Shown here in pieces: positions 26,577 through 36,900 of a stretch of DNA of 64,000 nucleotides; the stretch's first letter is position 1; the number at the start of each line of letters is the position of its first letter. The notes under the pieces were generated by a model. It had not been told where the DNA came from. It worked only from the letters and a program-made list of their open reading frames with translations, and did not search any database. The stretch is from positions 1-64,000 of the forward strand of contig JBLHLT010000002.1 of the NCBI GenBank assembly GCA_047621325.1. The letters are read 5' to 3'. Origin of the DNA: Bermanella sp047621325 (GTDB lineage: Bacteria; Pseudomonadota; Gammaproteobacteria; Pseudomonadales; Oceanobacteraceae). Both the position numbers and the translations under genes were made by a program.

Positions 26577-27662
26577 ATGAGTATTAATAGTCTGATGCTA
26601 CAAGGGGTTCGCAATCTTGCACCGCTTACGATAGCCCCAAGCACTCAAATAAATCTGATATATGGTGAAAACGGTTCGGGTAAAACTAGCCTGCTGGAAG
26701 CCATTTATTATCTAGCGTATTGCAAAAGCTTTCGCACGCATAAACAAAAGAACCTAATCCAGCACGGCACAGAATCTTTTACCGCATTTTGCAAGCTCGA
26801 ATTTGATAAGGCACGTTATCAGCTAGGTGTTGAGCGTAATATTAAAGCAGAGCGCCGGATAAAGTTGAATGGAGAGTGGTTACAGAGTGCCGCGGAGTTG
26901 GCTTCTATTCTGCCAGTTCAGTTGCTTGACCCTACTATGTTCCGCTTGCTTGAAGGCAGTCCTCAGCTTAGGCGAGAGTACATTGATTGGGGAGTGTTCC
27001 ACGTGGAACCTAACTTTATTAGTGTTTGGCGTAATTTTAAGAAAGCACATCAGGCTAGGAATGCATTATTGCGTTCTGGTGGTGCCAGCGAAGGCGAGCG
27101 GTTAATTTGGCACGACTCACTCGCCAAACACGCCGACTTAATCAATGCTTCACGCCAGTCTTATATTAAGCGACTAAAACCCGTATTTGATGATTTTATG
27201 CAGCGTTTAAACCCAGACCTAGGGATTAGCATGAGCTTCTATCAAGGTTGGGGTAAAGACAGAGATTACTTAGAGCTACTAGAAGAAAGTTGGTTAAGTG
27301 ACCTTAAAATGGGATTTACTCAACTTGGGCCACAGCGCGCAGATTTGCGCATTAAAGCGAATAATCTACCAGCTATGGAGGTTCTATCTCGTGGCCAACA
27401 GAAAATGGTGGTGTGTGCGCTTAAATTAGCTCAGGCACAGATATACAGAGAGGTGTCAAATCGCCCCTGTATATTCCTTGTAGACGATTTGTGCGCAGAA
27501 CTGGATATTAACCACAGAAAAGCTTTATGTAGCCTCCTAGAAGAATTAGAATGTCAGGTCTTTGTTACCGCTGTTGAAGCAGATCAAATAGCGGATTGTT
27601 GGTCCCCACAAAGCCTTATCAAAACGTTCCACGTGGAACATGGGACCTTAAATCAAGAATAA
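26577..27662 (+). CDS. recF: DNA replication and repair protein RecF
   Basis: This SMC-like ATPase loads RecA at gaps. The 361 residues include Walker A GENGSGKTS (30-38), the ABC signature region LSRGQQKMVVCALKLAQA and Walker B FLVDDLCAELD. The coding sequence contains two perfect 14-bp palindromes GTTCCACGTGGAAC that look like parS sites; each encodes Phe-His-Val-Glu. ATG 26577. Confidence 0.97.
   Translation: MSINSLMLQGVRNLAPLTIAPSTQINLIYGENGSGKTSLLEAIYYLAYCKSFRTHKQKNLIQHGTESFTAFCKLEFDKARYQLGVERNIKAERRIKLNGEWLQSAAELASILPVQLLDPTMFRLLEGSPQLRREYIDWGVFHVEPNFISVWRNFKKAHQARNALLRSGGASEGERLIWHDSLAKHADLINASRQSYIKRLKPVFDDFMQRLNPDLGISMSFYQGWGKDRDYLELLEESWLSDLKMGFTQLGPQRADLRIKANNLPAMEVLSRGQQKMVVCALKLAQAQIYREVSNRPCIFLVDDLCAELDINHRKALCSLLEELECQVFVTAVEADQIADCWSPQSLIKTFHVEHGTLNQE
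26995..27010. promoter_or_regulatory. parS site 1 (ParB-binding), inside recF
   Basis: TGTTCCACGTGGAACC contains the perfect palindrome GTTCCACGTGGAAC, the parS core known from Pseudomonas and close to that of Bacillus. It lies about 13 kb from parB and 3.2 kb from dnaA, within the expected origin-proximal zone. Confidence 0.9.
27625..27640. promoter_or_regulatory. parS site 2 (ParB-binding), at the recF 3' end
   Basis: CGTTCCACGTGGAACA carries the same perfect 14-bp palindrome as site 1, 630 bases further on. Two identical 14-mers this close are very unlikely by chance, which supports both as real parS sites. Confidence 0.9.
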
Positions 27663-27686
27663 ACAGTTCTGCCAGGAGTCTGATCC

Positions 27687-30113
27687 ATGAGCACTGAAAA
27701 CACCTATGATTCTACCAGTATAAAAGTACTGAAAGGCCTAGATGCGGTTCGTAAACGTCCCGGTATGTACATCGGTGATACCGATGATGGCACCGGTTTG
27801 CATCACATGGTGTTCGAGGTTGTTGATAACTCAATTGATGAAGCCCTTGCGGGCCACTGTAGTGAAATTAAAGTTATCATTCATCCTGATGAATCAATTA
27901 GCGTAAGCGATAACGGCCGTGGCATTCCAGTTGATATCCATAAAGAAGAGGGTGTATCAGCTGCAGAAGTAATCATGACGGTACTACACGCTGGCGGTAA
28001 ATTTGATGACAACAGCTATAAGGTTTCGGGCGGTTTACACGGTGTAGGTGTTTCTGTAGTAAATGCTCTGTCAGATAAGCTAAAACTGATCATTCGCCGT
28101 GCTGGTAAAGTGTGGGAACAAAGCTATACCCATGGTGTACCTGATGCTCCGATGGCTTCTGTGGGCGATACAGATACAACCGGTACCACCATTCACTTCC
28201 ATCCGAGTCCTGCGACATTTACCAATATTACCTTCCATTTTGATCAGCTGGCTAAACGTGTTCGTGAGCTTAGTTTTTTGAACTCAGGCGTGCGCATTGT
28301 ATTAAAAGATGAGCGTAGCGATCGCGAGGACGTGTTTGAGTTTGAAGGCGGTTTAAAGAGCTTTGTTGAATACTTAAATACCAATAAAACCGCTGTAAAT
28401 GATATTTTCCATTTTCAACTAGACGGTGATACTCGCGAAGATGGTATCGGCGTTGAAGTAGCCATGCAGTGGAATGACAGTTTTTCTGAAAATATATACT
28501 GCTTTACCAATAACATCCCTCAACGTGACGGCGGTGCTCACTTAGCAGGCTTTCGTGGTGCATTAACACGTTCATTAAATAGTTACATTGAACGTGAAGG
28601 CTTGGCCAAAAAACATAAGGTAAATACAACCGGTGATGATGCACGTGAAGGTTTAACCGCCATTGTTTCTGTGAAAGTGCCTGACCCTAAATTCAGCTCT
28701 CAAACCAAAGATAAATTAGTATCATCAGAAGTGAAAACCGCGGTAGAGCAAGAGATGTCTCGTTGTTTCAATGATTTCTTACTTGAACAACCGCAACAAG
28801 CCAAAGAAATTGTTGGCAAAATGATGGATGCCGCCCGTGCTCGAGAAGCCGCGCGTAAAGCTCGTGAAATGACTCGTCGTAAAGGCGCGTTAGATATAGC
28901 TGGTTTGCCAGGTAAGTTAGCGGATTGCCAAGAAAAAGACCCTGCACTTTCTGAAATATATTTAGTGGAAGGGGACTCGGCCGGCGGCAGCGCCAAACAA
29001 GGCCGAGCTCGTCGCACACAAGCGATTCTACCGCTTAAAGGTAAAATCCTAAACGTTGAAAAAGCCCGCTTTGATAAGATGTTATCGTCTGTTGAAGTCG
29101 GTACATTAATCACGGCTTTAGGGTGTGGTATTGGTCGTGAAGAATTTAATCCTGATAAGTTGCGTTATCACAGCATCATTATCATGACGGATGCCGACGT
29201 CGATGGTTCTCACATTCGTACGTTGTTACTGACCTTCTTCTTCCGTCAAATGCCTGAAATCATTGAGCGTGGACATATCTTCATTGCACAGCCACCGCTT
29301 TATAAAATCAAACGCGGTAAACATGAGCAGTACATTAAAGATGATCCAGCGCTTGAGGAATATTTAACAAACACAGCACTTGATGGCGCAGCATTATATG
29401 TTAACGCACAAGCCCCTGGTATCGGTGGTGAGAAACTAGAAGAACTGGTTAACAACTACCGTAGCGTGTTGGCAAACATTGACCGTCTAGGGCGTGTTTA
29501 CCCTGAGCGCGTACTGAAAGCCATGATCTATATGCCTAAGTTGTTACAAGAAGACTTAAAAGATCGAGCAAAAGTAGAAGCTTGGAATGCTCAATTACAA
29601 AGCCGTTTTATTGACCCTAAAGGTAATGACTCGCGTGTGGTACTCGAAGTTGTTGAAGACAAAGAGCGTCACATATATCTGCCCGATATTAAAGTAATCA
29701 ATCATAGTATTCCTACGGATTACATTTTGAGCCATGACTTTTTTGACTCAAATGTTTACAAAAACATTTGTCTTTTAGGAGAGCGACTACAAGATTTGGT
29801 TGAAGACGGTGCTTACATTCAGCGTGGTGAACGCAAAGCCCCTGTATCAAGCTTTGAAGACGTTCTAGCTTGGTTAATGAACGAAGCGCGCCGTGGTTAC
29901 AGCATTCAGCGCTATAAAGGGCTGGGCGAAATGAACCCTGAGCAATTATGGGAAACCACCATGGACCCAGAAGCCCGCCGCATGTTACGAGTGACCATAG
30001 ATGACGCGGTAGCTGCGGATCAAATCTTTACCACGCTAATGGGTGATGAAGTAGAGCCTCGTCGAGCGTTCATTGAAAGCAATGCGCTACTGGTAGAAAA
30101 CTTAGACTTTTAA
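27687..30113 (+). CDS. gyrB: DNA gyrase subunit B
   Basis: This is the ATPase subunit of gyrase, target of aminocoumarins. The 808 residues show the GHKL ATPase (VVDNSIDEALAGHC, GRGIPVDIH, GGLHGVGVSVVNALS), the TOPRIM motifs EGDSAGGSAKQGR and DADVDGSHIRTLLLTFF, and the C-terminal QRYKGLGEMNPEQLWETTMDP. ATG 27687 is preceded by AGGAG. It follows recF by 24 bases. Confidence 0.99.
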   Translation: MSTENTYDSTSIKVLKGLDAVRKRPGMYIGDTDDGTGLHHMVFEVVDNSIDEALAGHCSEIKVIIHPDESISVSDNGRGIPVDIHKEEGVSAAEVIMTVLHAGGKFDDNSYKVSGGLHGVGVSVVNALSDKLKLIIRRAGKVWEQSYTHGVPDAPMASVGDTDTTGTTIHFHPSPATFTNITFHFDQLAKRVRELSFLNSGVRIVLKDERSDREDVFEFEGGLKSFVEYLNTNKTAVNDIFHFQLDGDTREDGIGVEVAMQWNDSFSENIYCFTNNIPQRDGGAHLAGFRGALTRSLNSYIEREGLAKKHKVNTTGDDAREGLTAIVSVKVPDPKFSSQTKDKLVSSEVKTAVEQEMSRCFNDFLLEQPQQAKEIVGKMMDAARAREAARKAREMTRRKGALDIAGLPGKLADCQEKDPALSEIYLVEGDSAGGSAKQGRARRTQAILPLKGKILNVEKARFDKMLSSVEVGTLITALGCGIGREEFNPDKLRYHSIIIMTDADVDGSHIRTLLLTFFFRQMPEIIERGHIFIAQPPLYKIKRGKHEQYIKDDPALEEYLTNTALDGAALYVNAQAPGIGGEKLEELVNNYRSVLANIDRLGRVYPERVLKAMIYMPKLLQEDLKDRAKVEAWNAQLQSRFIDPKGNDSRVVLEVVEDKERHIYLPDIKVINHSIPTDYILSHDFFDSNVYKNICLLGERLQDLVEDGAYIQRGERKAPVSSFEDVLAWLMNEARRGYSIQRYKGLGEMNPEQLWETTMDPEARRMLRVTIDDAVAADQIFTTLMGDEVEPRRAFIESNALLVENLDF

Positions 30114-30144
30114 TATTTAATTTAAATACTAAAAAATAAAAAGT

Positions 30145-30174
30145 CCGCTTAGGTTTAGATCTAAGCGGGTTTGT
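30145..30174. terminator. Terminator between gyrB and the convergent gene
   Basis: CCGCTTAG (30145-30152) pairs with CTAAGCGG (30161-30168) with an 8-base loop. GTTTGTTT follows, and A-rich sequence precedes it, so it can serve both convergent genes. Confidence 0.8.
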
Positions 30175-31428
30175 TTAAAAATACCAAGCCATTTGAATAT
30201 TAATGTTATAACCCATATGTTTATAATCGTGGCTAGAGCTGCTACTAGAACTGTCTGAATGAGATATTTCCTTAATATAAAGAGGGACTAACTGACTGAT
30301 AGAAAGCTTCAAAGAAGCACTATTCCAATTATACTTAGACTCCCATGAAACTAGGCTTATATAAGCATAGTCAATATCAAGGTCATCTTCACTTTCAAGG
30401 TTAGGTAAACCAATTAAAATTAAGCTTTTATATACTTTTGAGTTTATATAAGGCGATACCTTATTAACGCCTATCCCCCATTGATGCTCAGTATTATCTG
30501 TCTTCCAGCCCCTATCTATTTTGACCCCTGTTGATTTTACAGAGCCTTGTAGCCCCCAAAACCAATTAGCCCCGGCTAAGTTACTAGATTGTCCCAAAAT
30601 ATTGAATAGAGAAGCCTGGCCAACATTCGTAAATGTAAGTTTTTGATTAACGGCACTAACAGACCAAAAATCAGATTGATTAAAATTAAAGGTAGACCTC
30701 CATAACCAGAAAGACCCTTTATTTATCCATTCCATTTCCCCATATGAGTAGTGATCATCACTTAAATCAATGAGGCCATAATTGAGGTCTGTATTTTGGA
30801 ATGTAAGTAAATGTTTAAAATCATTAAAGTTGTAGTTAATGGTAAGCCCATGATCATTATTTTGCTGTTCTCTAATATTAAAATAGATGCTGAACGCTTC
30901 AAGGTCATACTGTAATCGCCATAGGTGATCACGCCAGTGGTGGTTAAAAATGAATTGATCTTCACGAGGATCATCTAATTCGTTTTGTACATTTAAATAG
31001 AATGACTTATTGATTCGTTCCCTTGATAAGGTTGCACCGAAAAAACCTATGGATTGCTTCCGATTCCCTACAAGAATATTCCAGTGGCCAGAAGAGGTCG
31101 ACAATGACCATGCATCATTATCATCATTTACCTGAAGAGTATTATGGTCAAAATCATATGTGATCTCATCTTGTTGTGAGCTAGCCGTAATTACAGTGGT
31201 GAATTTATCGGTACTAAACGTTCTCTGAAATGTATATATATCAGTATGTTGCTTTAAACTTTTGGTTTTTTTATCTAGCCAAACAGAGTACTTACTTTCA
31301 AAGGTAAGGCCATCATCAAAACGGCTATAACTTCCCTCTGGCCAGCCTACTATCAAGCCACCTAGTGAGGTGGATGAAAGGCATATTGATGAATATAAGA
31401 AGAATAAAATTAATAAGTAGTAACGCAC
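30175..31428 (-). CDS. Predicted outer-membrane protein of unknown function
   Basis: A signal peptide (MRYYLLILFFLYSSICLS) is followed by about 400 residues rich in aromatic and polar residues alternating as in beta strands (WRLQYDLEAFSIYFNIRE, FWLWRSTFNFNQ, WFWGLQGSVKS). The last strand ends in MAWYF, with the terminal Phe typical of outer-membrane barrels. A run of seven Ser (SDSSSSSSSH) sits in a likely outer loop near the end. I do not recognise the family. The gene is distinctly AT-rich and divergent from the lipoprotein at 31520. Confidence 0.6.
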   Translation of the reverse strand: MRYYLLILFFLYSSICLSSTSLGGLIVGWPEGSYSRFDDGLTFESKYSVWLDKKTKSLKQHTDIYTFQRTFSTDKFTTVITASSQQDEITYDFDHNTLQVNDDNDAWSLSTSSGHWNILVGNRKQSIGFFGATLSRERINKSFYLNVQNELDDPREDQFIFNHHWRDHLWRLQYDLEAFSIYFNIREQQNNDHGLTINYNFNDFKHLLTFQNTDLNYGLIDLSDDHYSYGEMEWINKGSFWLWRSTFNFNQSDFWSVSAVNQKLTFTNVGQASLFNILGQSSNLAGANWFWGLQGSVKSTGVKIDRGWKTDNTEHQWGIGVNKVSPYINSKVYKSLILIGLPNLESEDDLDIDYAYISLVSWESKYNWNSASLKLSISQLVPLYIKEISHSDSSSSSSSHDYKHMGYNINIQMAWYF

Positions 31429-31519
31429 GATAGCCTTAGCATAATAGTGATTTACAGCGAATCCAGTATCTTTATAATGGCGCCTTTAATCTAACTGATC
31501 ATACATCAATGGAATGTAA

Positions 31520-33184
31520 ATGAATAAATTTAAGCTTTTCACATCAATATTAGTTATCACCAGTTTAGGTTTGGTTGGCTGTAGTTCTAGTTCAAGCTCG
31601 GATAAGAAAGAGGACCCAAGAAGCACTTTAACAGACCTTGATCTGGCTAAAGACTATACAAAACGATTCGTTAAAGTAGAGCAAGCAATCATAGATATGC
31701 AGCAGCCTATGATTAATACCACTGAGCAATTCATCAAGGATGCTCAAGAAGTAAATAGTGATGAAGTCGAGGCTTCTTTGGTGGCTCTATCATCTACATT
31801 ATATCTGGCATTATCCGTCGTTGATGATGCCATTATGCGTGATAGCAGTAATGACGTTACAGGTGTTGATTATAGTAAACTAAATTCAAGTTATGCTCTT
31901 TCTGAATTACTTAGCGATGTTTGTAAAGATAAAGCCCCATGTATGCCAAGCGCCGACCTATCAACTGGCGGGAGTGTAACTTACTCAAATAACACACTTA
32001 GTGTTTCAAACGTTCAAGTTAGTACTGAGTTGTTTTCATATCATACTGAATGGAAGTTAGTTAATAGTGGCTATTATGAAGAAGAAAACATACGTGATGA
32101 GTCAAAAGGTACATTCACTAATACAATATCTTTTGATATTAACCTACCTAAGCCTGATTTAAATGGCGCTAATGAATTAGCTTTTGGAATTAGTAATTTA
32201 AATCTTCAAACAGCGTCGTCAATATTTGCAGTTACAATGGATAATTTTGATATTAATGGGAAATTATCCTCAGTTGATATTTTGACATTAAATCAATTAT
32301 TAACGTCTGATGAGCAAAAATTAAGTGCTATAGGTGCAAACTTAACAAATATAGTCATGACATTTGGCTCTGCAACCTTCAAAGGAAGCATGCAATTAAA
32401 TGCTTCATCTGTTGATGGTATTGATTTCAATAATGCAAATGCAATGGTATCTGGTGCATTAATAAACTCTAATGGCGATAGCATTAAAGCTAATTTAGAT
32501 TTAGGAATTTCCGAGTATAAAGAGAAAGAAGAAGATAGCTATTCACAATCAAATAATGGCTTTACTTGGAAAAGTGCAGAGTCTGGTTCAGAGTCTTTCA
32601 ATTTTGATTTTAATTTAGAGTTAATATATACATCTCAAGAGCACGGTGAGCTATCGGTTAAATTAAGCGCATTAGGTGAGTACGCTGATGATTATGCATC
32701 TAGCTATTCTTCAAATTCTGCCAATGACTATAGTTATAGTAGCTCTGAAAATGAGTATAAATATAACGATCATTTTCTTGCATCTGGCAATATCGAAGTA
32801 AACGTTGCAGGCGAAATATTGAAATTAACATATGGAGCAGAAGGTAAAGATGAAGAGAGCAGTAAAGGTAGTTATTCGCATAACCCTGACGGCTCTTCTT
32901 CGTCGGAGAATGAACGCAATGAAAGTCGTATTAATTCCATAAAAATTACTGACGCAAGTTATACCGAGCGTAATCTATATATTAAACTTAATATTGACTC
33001 TATAAGTACAACCTCATATTCCCATTCAAATGGTGAAAATAAAAATGCTAATAAGGATACCTTTGAGGTGAAATCAGGTGTATTTGTAGGTGATGTACAG
33101 TACGGTGACTTTACGTTCGATGCTTTAGAAAATACGCTGATAATTGAGTTTACTGACGGTGAAAAAGTTAACTTAAGCCATTAA
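31520..33184 (+). CDS. Large Ser/Asp/Tyr-rich lipoprotein of unknown function
   Basis: A lipoprotein signal with LGLVGC is followed by a Ser stretch and 530 residues with no domain I know. The second half is strongly low-complexity (DDYASSYSSNSANDYSYSSSENEYKY cut short here) and repeats SYSH/SYSS-like segments. The overall pattern suggests extended beta structure on the cell surface. It is AT-rich and divergent from a barrel protein, so the pair may work together. Confidence 0.6.
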   Translation: MNKFKLFTSILVITSLGLVGCSSSSSSDKKEDPRSTLTDLDLAKDYTKRFVKVEQAIIDMQQPMINTTEQFIKDAQEVNSDEVEASLVALSSTLYLALSVVDDAIMRDSSNDVTGVDYSKLNSSYALSELLSDVCKDKAPCMPSADLSTGGSVTYSNNTLSVSNVQVSTELFSYHTEWKLVNSGYYEEENIRDESKGTFTNTISFDINLPKPDLNGANELAFGISNLNLQTASSIFAVTMDNFDINGKLSSVDILTLNQLLTSDEQKLSAIGANLTNIVMTFGSATFKGSMQLNASSVDGIDFNNANAMVSGALINSNGDSIKANLDLGISEYKEKEEDSYSQSNNGFTWKSAESGSESFNFDFNLELIYTSQEHGELSVKLSALGEYADDYASSYSSNSANDYSYSSSENEYKYNDHFLASGNIEVNVAGEILKLTYGAEGKDEESSKGSYSHNPDGSSSSENERNESRINSIKITDASYTERNLYIKLNIDSISTTSYSHSNGENKNANKDTFEVKSGVFVGDVQYGDFTFDALENTLIIEFTDGEKVNLSH

Positions 33185-33204
33185 TTTATGACGTAATAAA
33201 AAAG

Positions 33205-33238
33205 CCCGCTTAGATGTTAATTTAAGCGGGATTTTTAT
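33205..33238. terminator. Bidirectional terminator
   Basis: CCCGCTTA (33205-33212) pairs with TAAGCGGG (33223-33230) with a 10-base loop, with A and T runs on the two sides. It lies between the convergent lipoprotein and barrel genes. Its sequence is close to the terminator after gyrB. Confidence 0.85.
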
Positions 33239-33258
33239 TTTTAGTAATCTACTAAATA

Positions 33259-33801
33259 TTAAATAAACTGGTTAAAACTTAAAAATAAGCCGTTAATGGC
33301 TTCATCTGAACTTCCATCATTGATTTGCTGTAATTCAATCGCAAGTGATGTTTTTAAATCTAAACGGAAGTTTATGCCTGCCCCTGCGTAATAATGGGTA
33401 GTTTGATTTTTATCAACCTCTCCACCAATGGTTTTAGATTCACTCCACGTTTTCCCCATGCCACCACGTAGAAACGTTGAGGTATTCGCCACAGGATCAC
33501 TTGATAGTTTTATTCCAGTGAAGAGTGATTGGCTATTAAGTTTCGTATCCCTATATTTCATTTCACCATTATGACTGTAGCCGAGTTCAAACCATAAAGT
33601 ACGAGATTGATTTAAACGACTGCCGGTTAATATTTTTAACGATGGTGAGATTGAAAAGTCACTTAATGAATCATTGGTTTCACTATCGAAGGAGAATAAC
33701 TTACTGGCCCCTAAGCCCATTTCAAAATAGTTATGTACAGGGGAGGCGTGACTGAAAGAGGCACTGAATAAACAGGCCGCAGCAATAGTGGGTATTTTCA
33801 T
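33259..33801 (-). CDS. Small outer-membrane beta-barrel protein
   Basis: A signal peptide (MKIPTIAAACLFSASFSHA) precedes about 160 residues with eight plausible strands (for example YFEMGLGASKLFSF, LWFELGYSHNGEM, HYYAGAGINFRLDLK) and a C-terminal NGLFLSFNQFI. This layout resembles OmpA/OmpX or Opa-type small barrels. Function is not evident. It is the third envelope gene in the block after gyrB. Confidence 0.65.
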   Translation of the reverse strand: MKIPTIAAACLFSASFSHASPVHNYFEMGLGASKLFSFDSETNDSLSDFSISPSLKILTGSRLNQSRTLWFELGYSHNGEMKYRDTKLNSQSLFTGIKLSSDPVANTSTFLRGGMGKTWSESKTIGGEVDKNQTTHYYAGAGINFRLDLKTSLAIELQQINDGSSDEAINGLFLSFNQFI

Positions 33802-33854
33802 GAAGTATCCTTACTCGTATTTTTCAGTGCGTAAGATTACTATATTTAGCGCAT

Positions 33855-33882
33855 AAAAAAAGCCTCAAATAAATATGAGGCT
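33855..33882 (-). terminator. Intrinsic terminator of the large calcium-binding-type gene
   Basis: AGCCTCA (33861-33867) pairs with TGAGGCT (33876-33882) with an 8-base loop. On the minus strand the stem is followed by TTTTTTT. It lies about 70 bases after the stop at 33951. Confidence 0.8.
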
Positions 33883-33950
33883 TATTAATGGGGCTTAATT
33901 TTAATGTAACCACCCACTAACCATCGGCGGTGGTTAGGGTTGCTAAGTTT

Positions 33951-36900
33951 TTATAGGGCTTTACGGCGCGTAACTACTACAGGCAAAAGCATCAATAACC
34001 AAAATAAGTGCAGAGAGCCGCTAGAGCCAAAACCTTCGTCTTCTTTTTTGGTTTCTTCTTTTACTTCTTTGCTGCGTTTCGGATCAAGCGGGAATAAATC
34101 CGAATTATCACCTACGCGGTCGCCGTCAGAATCTTTAGTTTCTTTTGGGTCTTGTGGGAAAGCATCCGTATTATCGCCAACGCCGTCACCATCCGCATCA
34201 TACTGCTCATTGGCATCATTAGGGAATATATCTGAATTATCACCTACGCCATCGCCATCGCTATCAACTTGCTCGTTGAAGTTAGTTGGAAACGCGTCTT
34301 TTTTATCGCCTACACCGTCATTATCACTGTCCTTGGTTTCAGTCGGATCGTTATCAAACGGGTCTGCGTTGTTGCCTGTGCCGTCATTGTCATCATCAGC
34401 ATGTTCTGTGGCGTCTTCTGGGAAGCGATCTTCTTCTTCGTCACCAAAACCATCACCGTCATTGTCTGCCCATTCCTTAGGGTTGGTAGGGAACTTATCT
34501 AGGTTATCCGCTACGCCATCGTCATCACTGTCACCGTAGATATAGTTTAACGTAAAAGTAGTCATGGTTGACTTAGCCGGTAAGCCGTTATCCGTCACGG
34601 TGAGCCTAATGGTATAAACCCCTGGTGTGATCACCTCAGGATTAATTGCGACAGTATTAAGTAAGCTACTACCAAGACCCAAAGAGCTTAGGTCCCATAG
34701 ATAGGTATGTGCATCTTTATTATTGGCATCTGTTACGTTTGAGGAAAGCGTAATGATGCCACTGATATGATCAGGTGATGTCGTTTTGGCTCCATTTTGT
34801 TCACTTTCAATACGGACTACAGGTGCTTCATTTACATCAACAATGGTTAAAATATGCGTATTTTTAACTGGATTAATCGTCCAAGTGTTCACCTCAAACG
34901 TATCAGCGATACTTAACGTTAACGTTTCATCAGACTCAGCAATGTCATCATCTAATGCACTTAACGTCAGTGTTTTTGTCGTTTCGTCGTTTTCAAAACG
35001 AACGGTTAAGTTGGTCGTGATATCTTCGCTTACATCGCTGTTATTTGCAGAATGAGCAGTGACTGTAATCTCTACATCAAAAGGGTAAACAGGTGACTCA
35101 CCGGATAGCGTTAATTCAATTGTTGAAGACTGTTCTTCACCGATGGTAGAAGTACTTTGCGTAAACGCAATACTTGGGTAGAGGTTTACGATCTGGTTAG
35201 CAGATGTGATGTTGCCTGCGTTATCGGATGCTTTCCACAAAATAGAATGACGGCCTGACGCTAAATCAATTTCATATTTATCAGCATTCATATTTAATGG
35301 CGTGCCATTTGTAGATGCCGAAATGAATATGTCTGTACCGTTATGATCATCAAATACGTCCGTAGCGCTAGGAGCAGCAAGACTGATGGTTGTTAATACG
35401 TCAGTAGAGGAAGTATTAACGGTATCAAAAGTACTGGTAAAAATAGGTGAGCCGTTATCTGAATCGTTGCTTGGATCAAAGTCATTTTCAGGGTTGTTAT
35501 CTGGATCATCGCCATCTAGGACACCGTCATTGTCGATATCATTTAATGATGGATCTGGGTTATTACCTGTTTGATTATCACCTAATGAATCTTGATCATT
35601 ATCCTCCCACTGGGTCTTATCGTCAGGAAATACATCCCTGTAATTAACTTTACCATCGGTATCTGTGTCATCACTTAAACCTTTGTTTAGGGTTAAGCGT
35701 GAAAATTGATTTTTTAATAAGGTAAATAAATGGGTATTGTCGTCACTTGTAGTGATGGATATCAATTTGCTATTAGAGGTGTCAGCATTGCCTAAATCAG
35801 TATTAGCTAAAGGGTAGAGTGAGTAACCAAAATCAATGTTGGCGGTACTATATTCAAGTACCCAGCTTTGTAATGTTTGGCCACAAATCGAAAATGCTAC
35901 ATGGGTATTGTTATTAATTTCAACAGAGTGAATGGCAGAAAGTTCAGTGTCACAGGCTTTAACGGTTGCCAAAATATCAAAATCTTTGGGCTCAATGAAA
36001 TGCAACATGCCAGCTGCATCCGATGCCAAGGCATATTCATATGGGCGGTCAGCCAGTGTAATTGGCGAGAATTGGTCTAAGTCTAAATTACTTAAATTAT
36101 ATATTTTGCTATCTAAAATACTGGCGCTTAAATCTATTGACGCTAGTTGTGAATGCAATCCTAAAACTTCAAAATCATCCGTCCCTTTAATATTGGCAGA
36201 TATAAGTTTTTTAAATGACGTATCACCACTGCCTGGTGCAAACCAAAAACTACCACTTGGAACAGAATCAATTACAGGGTACACACTAATAGCAGTTTCT
36301 TCAGTGTATTTACCGGTTGCAATCATGTCAGTGGTATTTGCATTGTTAACATTACCTACAAACAAAGCGGTAACAGATTCAATGTATGGAGTTTCAATAC
36401 GCGCATAATCACTACCGTCTTGTTTCGATGATAATACAACGCCTTTTGTATCGGTATAATTTGCGGCACCCCCAAAATGGAGTTCATCAATTCCATCTGC
36501 ATTGAAATCAAAAATTTCAAATGAATTAACTGAAACTATTTCATCGTCTAAAAAGTCAGGCACTAAAGCTGAGTCGAAACTTAGAGTGTTAGAATTCAAA
36601 TATTTTACAGCGTATTCATATAGGTTCTCACCTAAAGTAACCTGTTCAATTTGAGTGATCTTGTAATCTGCTATGTTATTACTTACTTGAGATTTAGCGA
36701 TACCCTCAAAGCCGCGAGAGGCTGTCGAGGTTAACCCCGACCATTGGCTTACAAGCGTGTTTGGATTCAATTGTGACAATAGTTTAGCGGTTGGGTTAGC
36801 CGTTTTGTCATTTGATACAAACAGCACAAAGTTCTGTGGTGTACCTGCGGTAAGGTCGGTTGCAACTAAATGCGCCGTAGATAAATTTAAATGTGGAGCC

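Noticed and set aside
34080..34500. Regularly spaced direct repeats resembling a CRISPR array
   Set aside because: The period and sequence follow the DxDGDGVGDNxD type-3 protein repeats in frame; there are no unique spacers of constant length and no cas genes.
33940..34539. A long Ser/Pro-rich plus-strand open frame (and further ones at 34269 and 34286)
   Set aside because: It is antisense to the Asp/Gly-rich calcium-binding repeats of the gene at 33951-37925; its repetitive Ser/Pro composition comes from reading GAT/GGC repeats backwards, with no ribosome-binding site.
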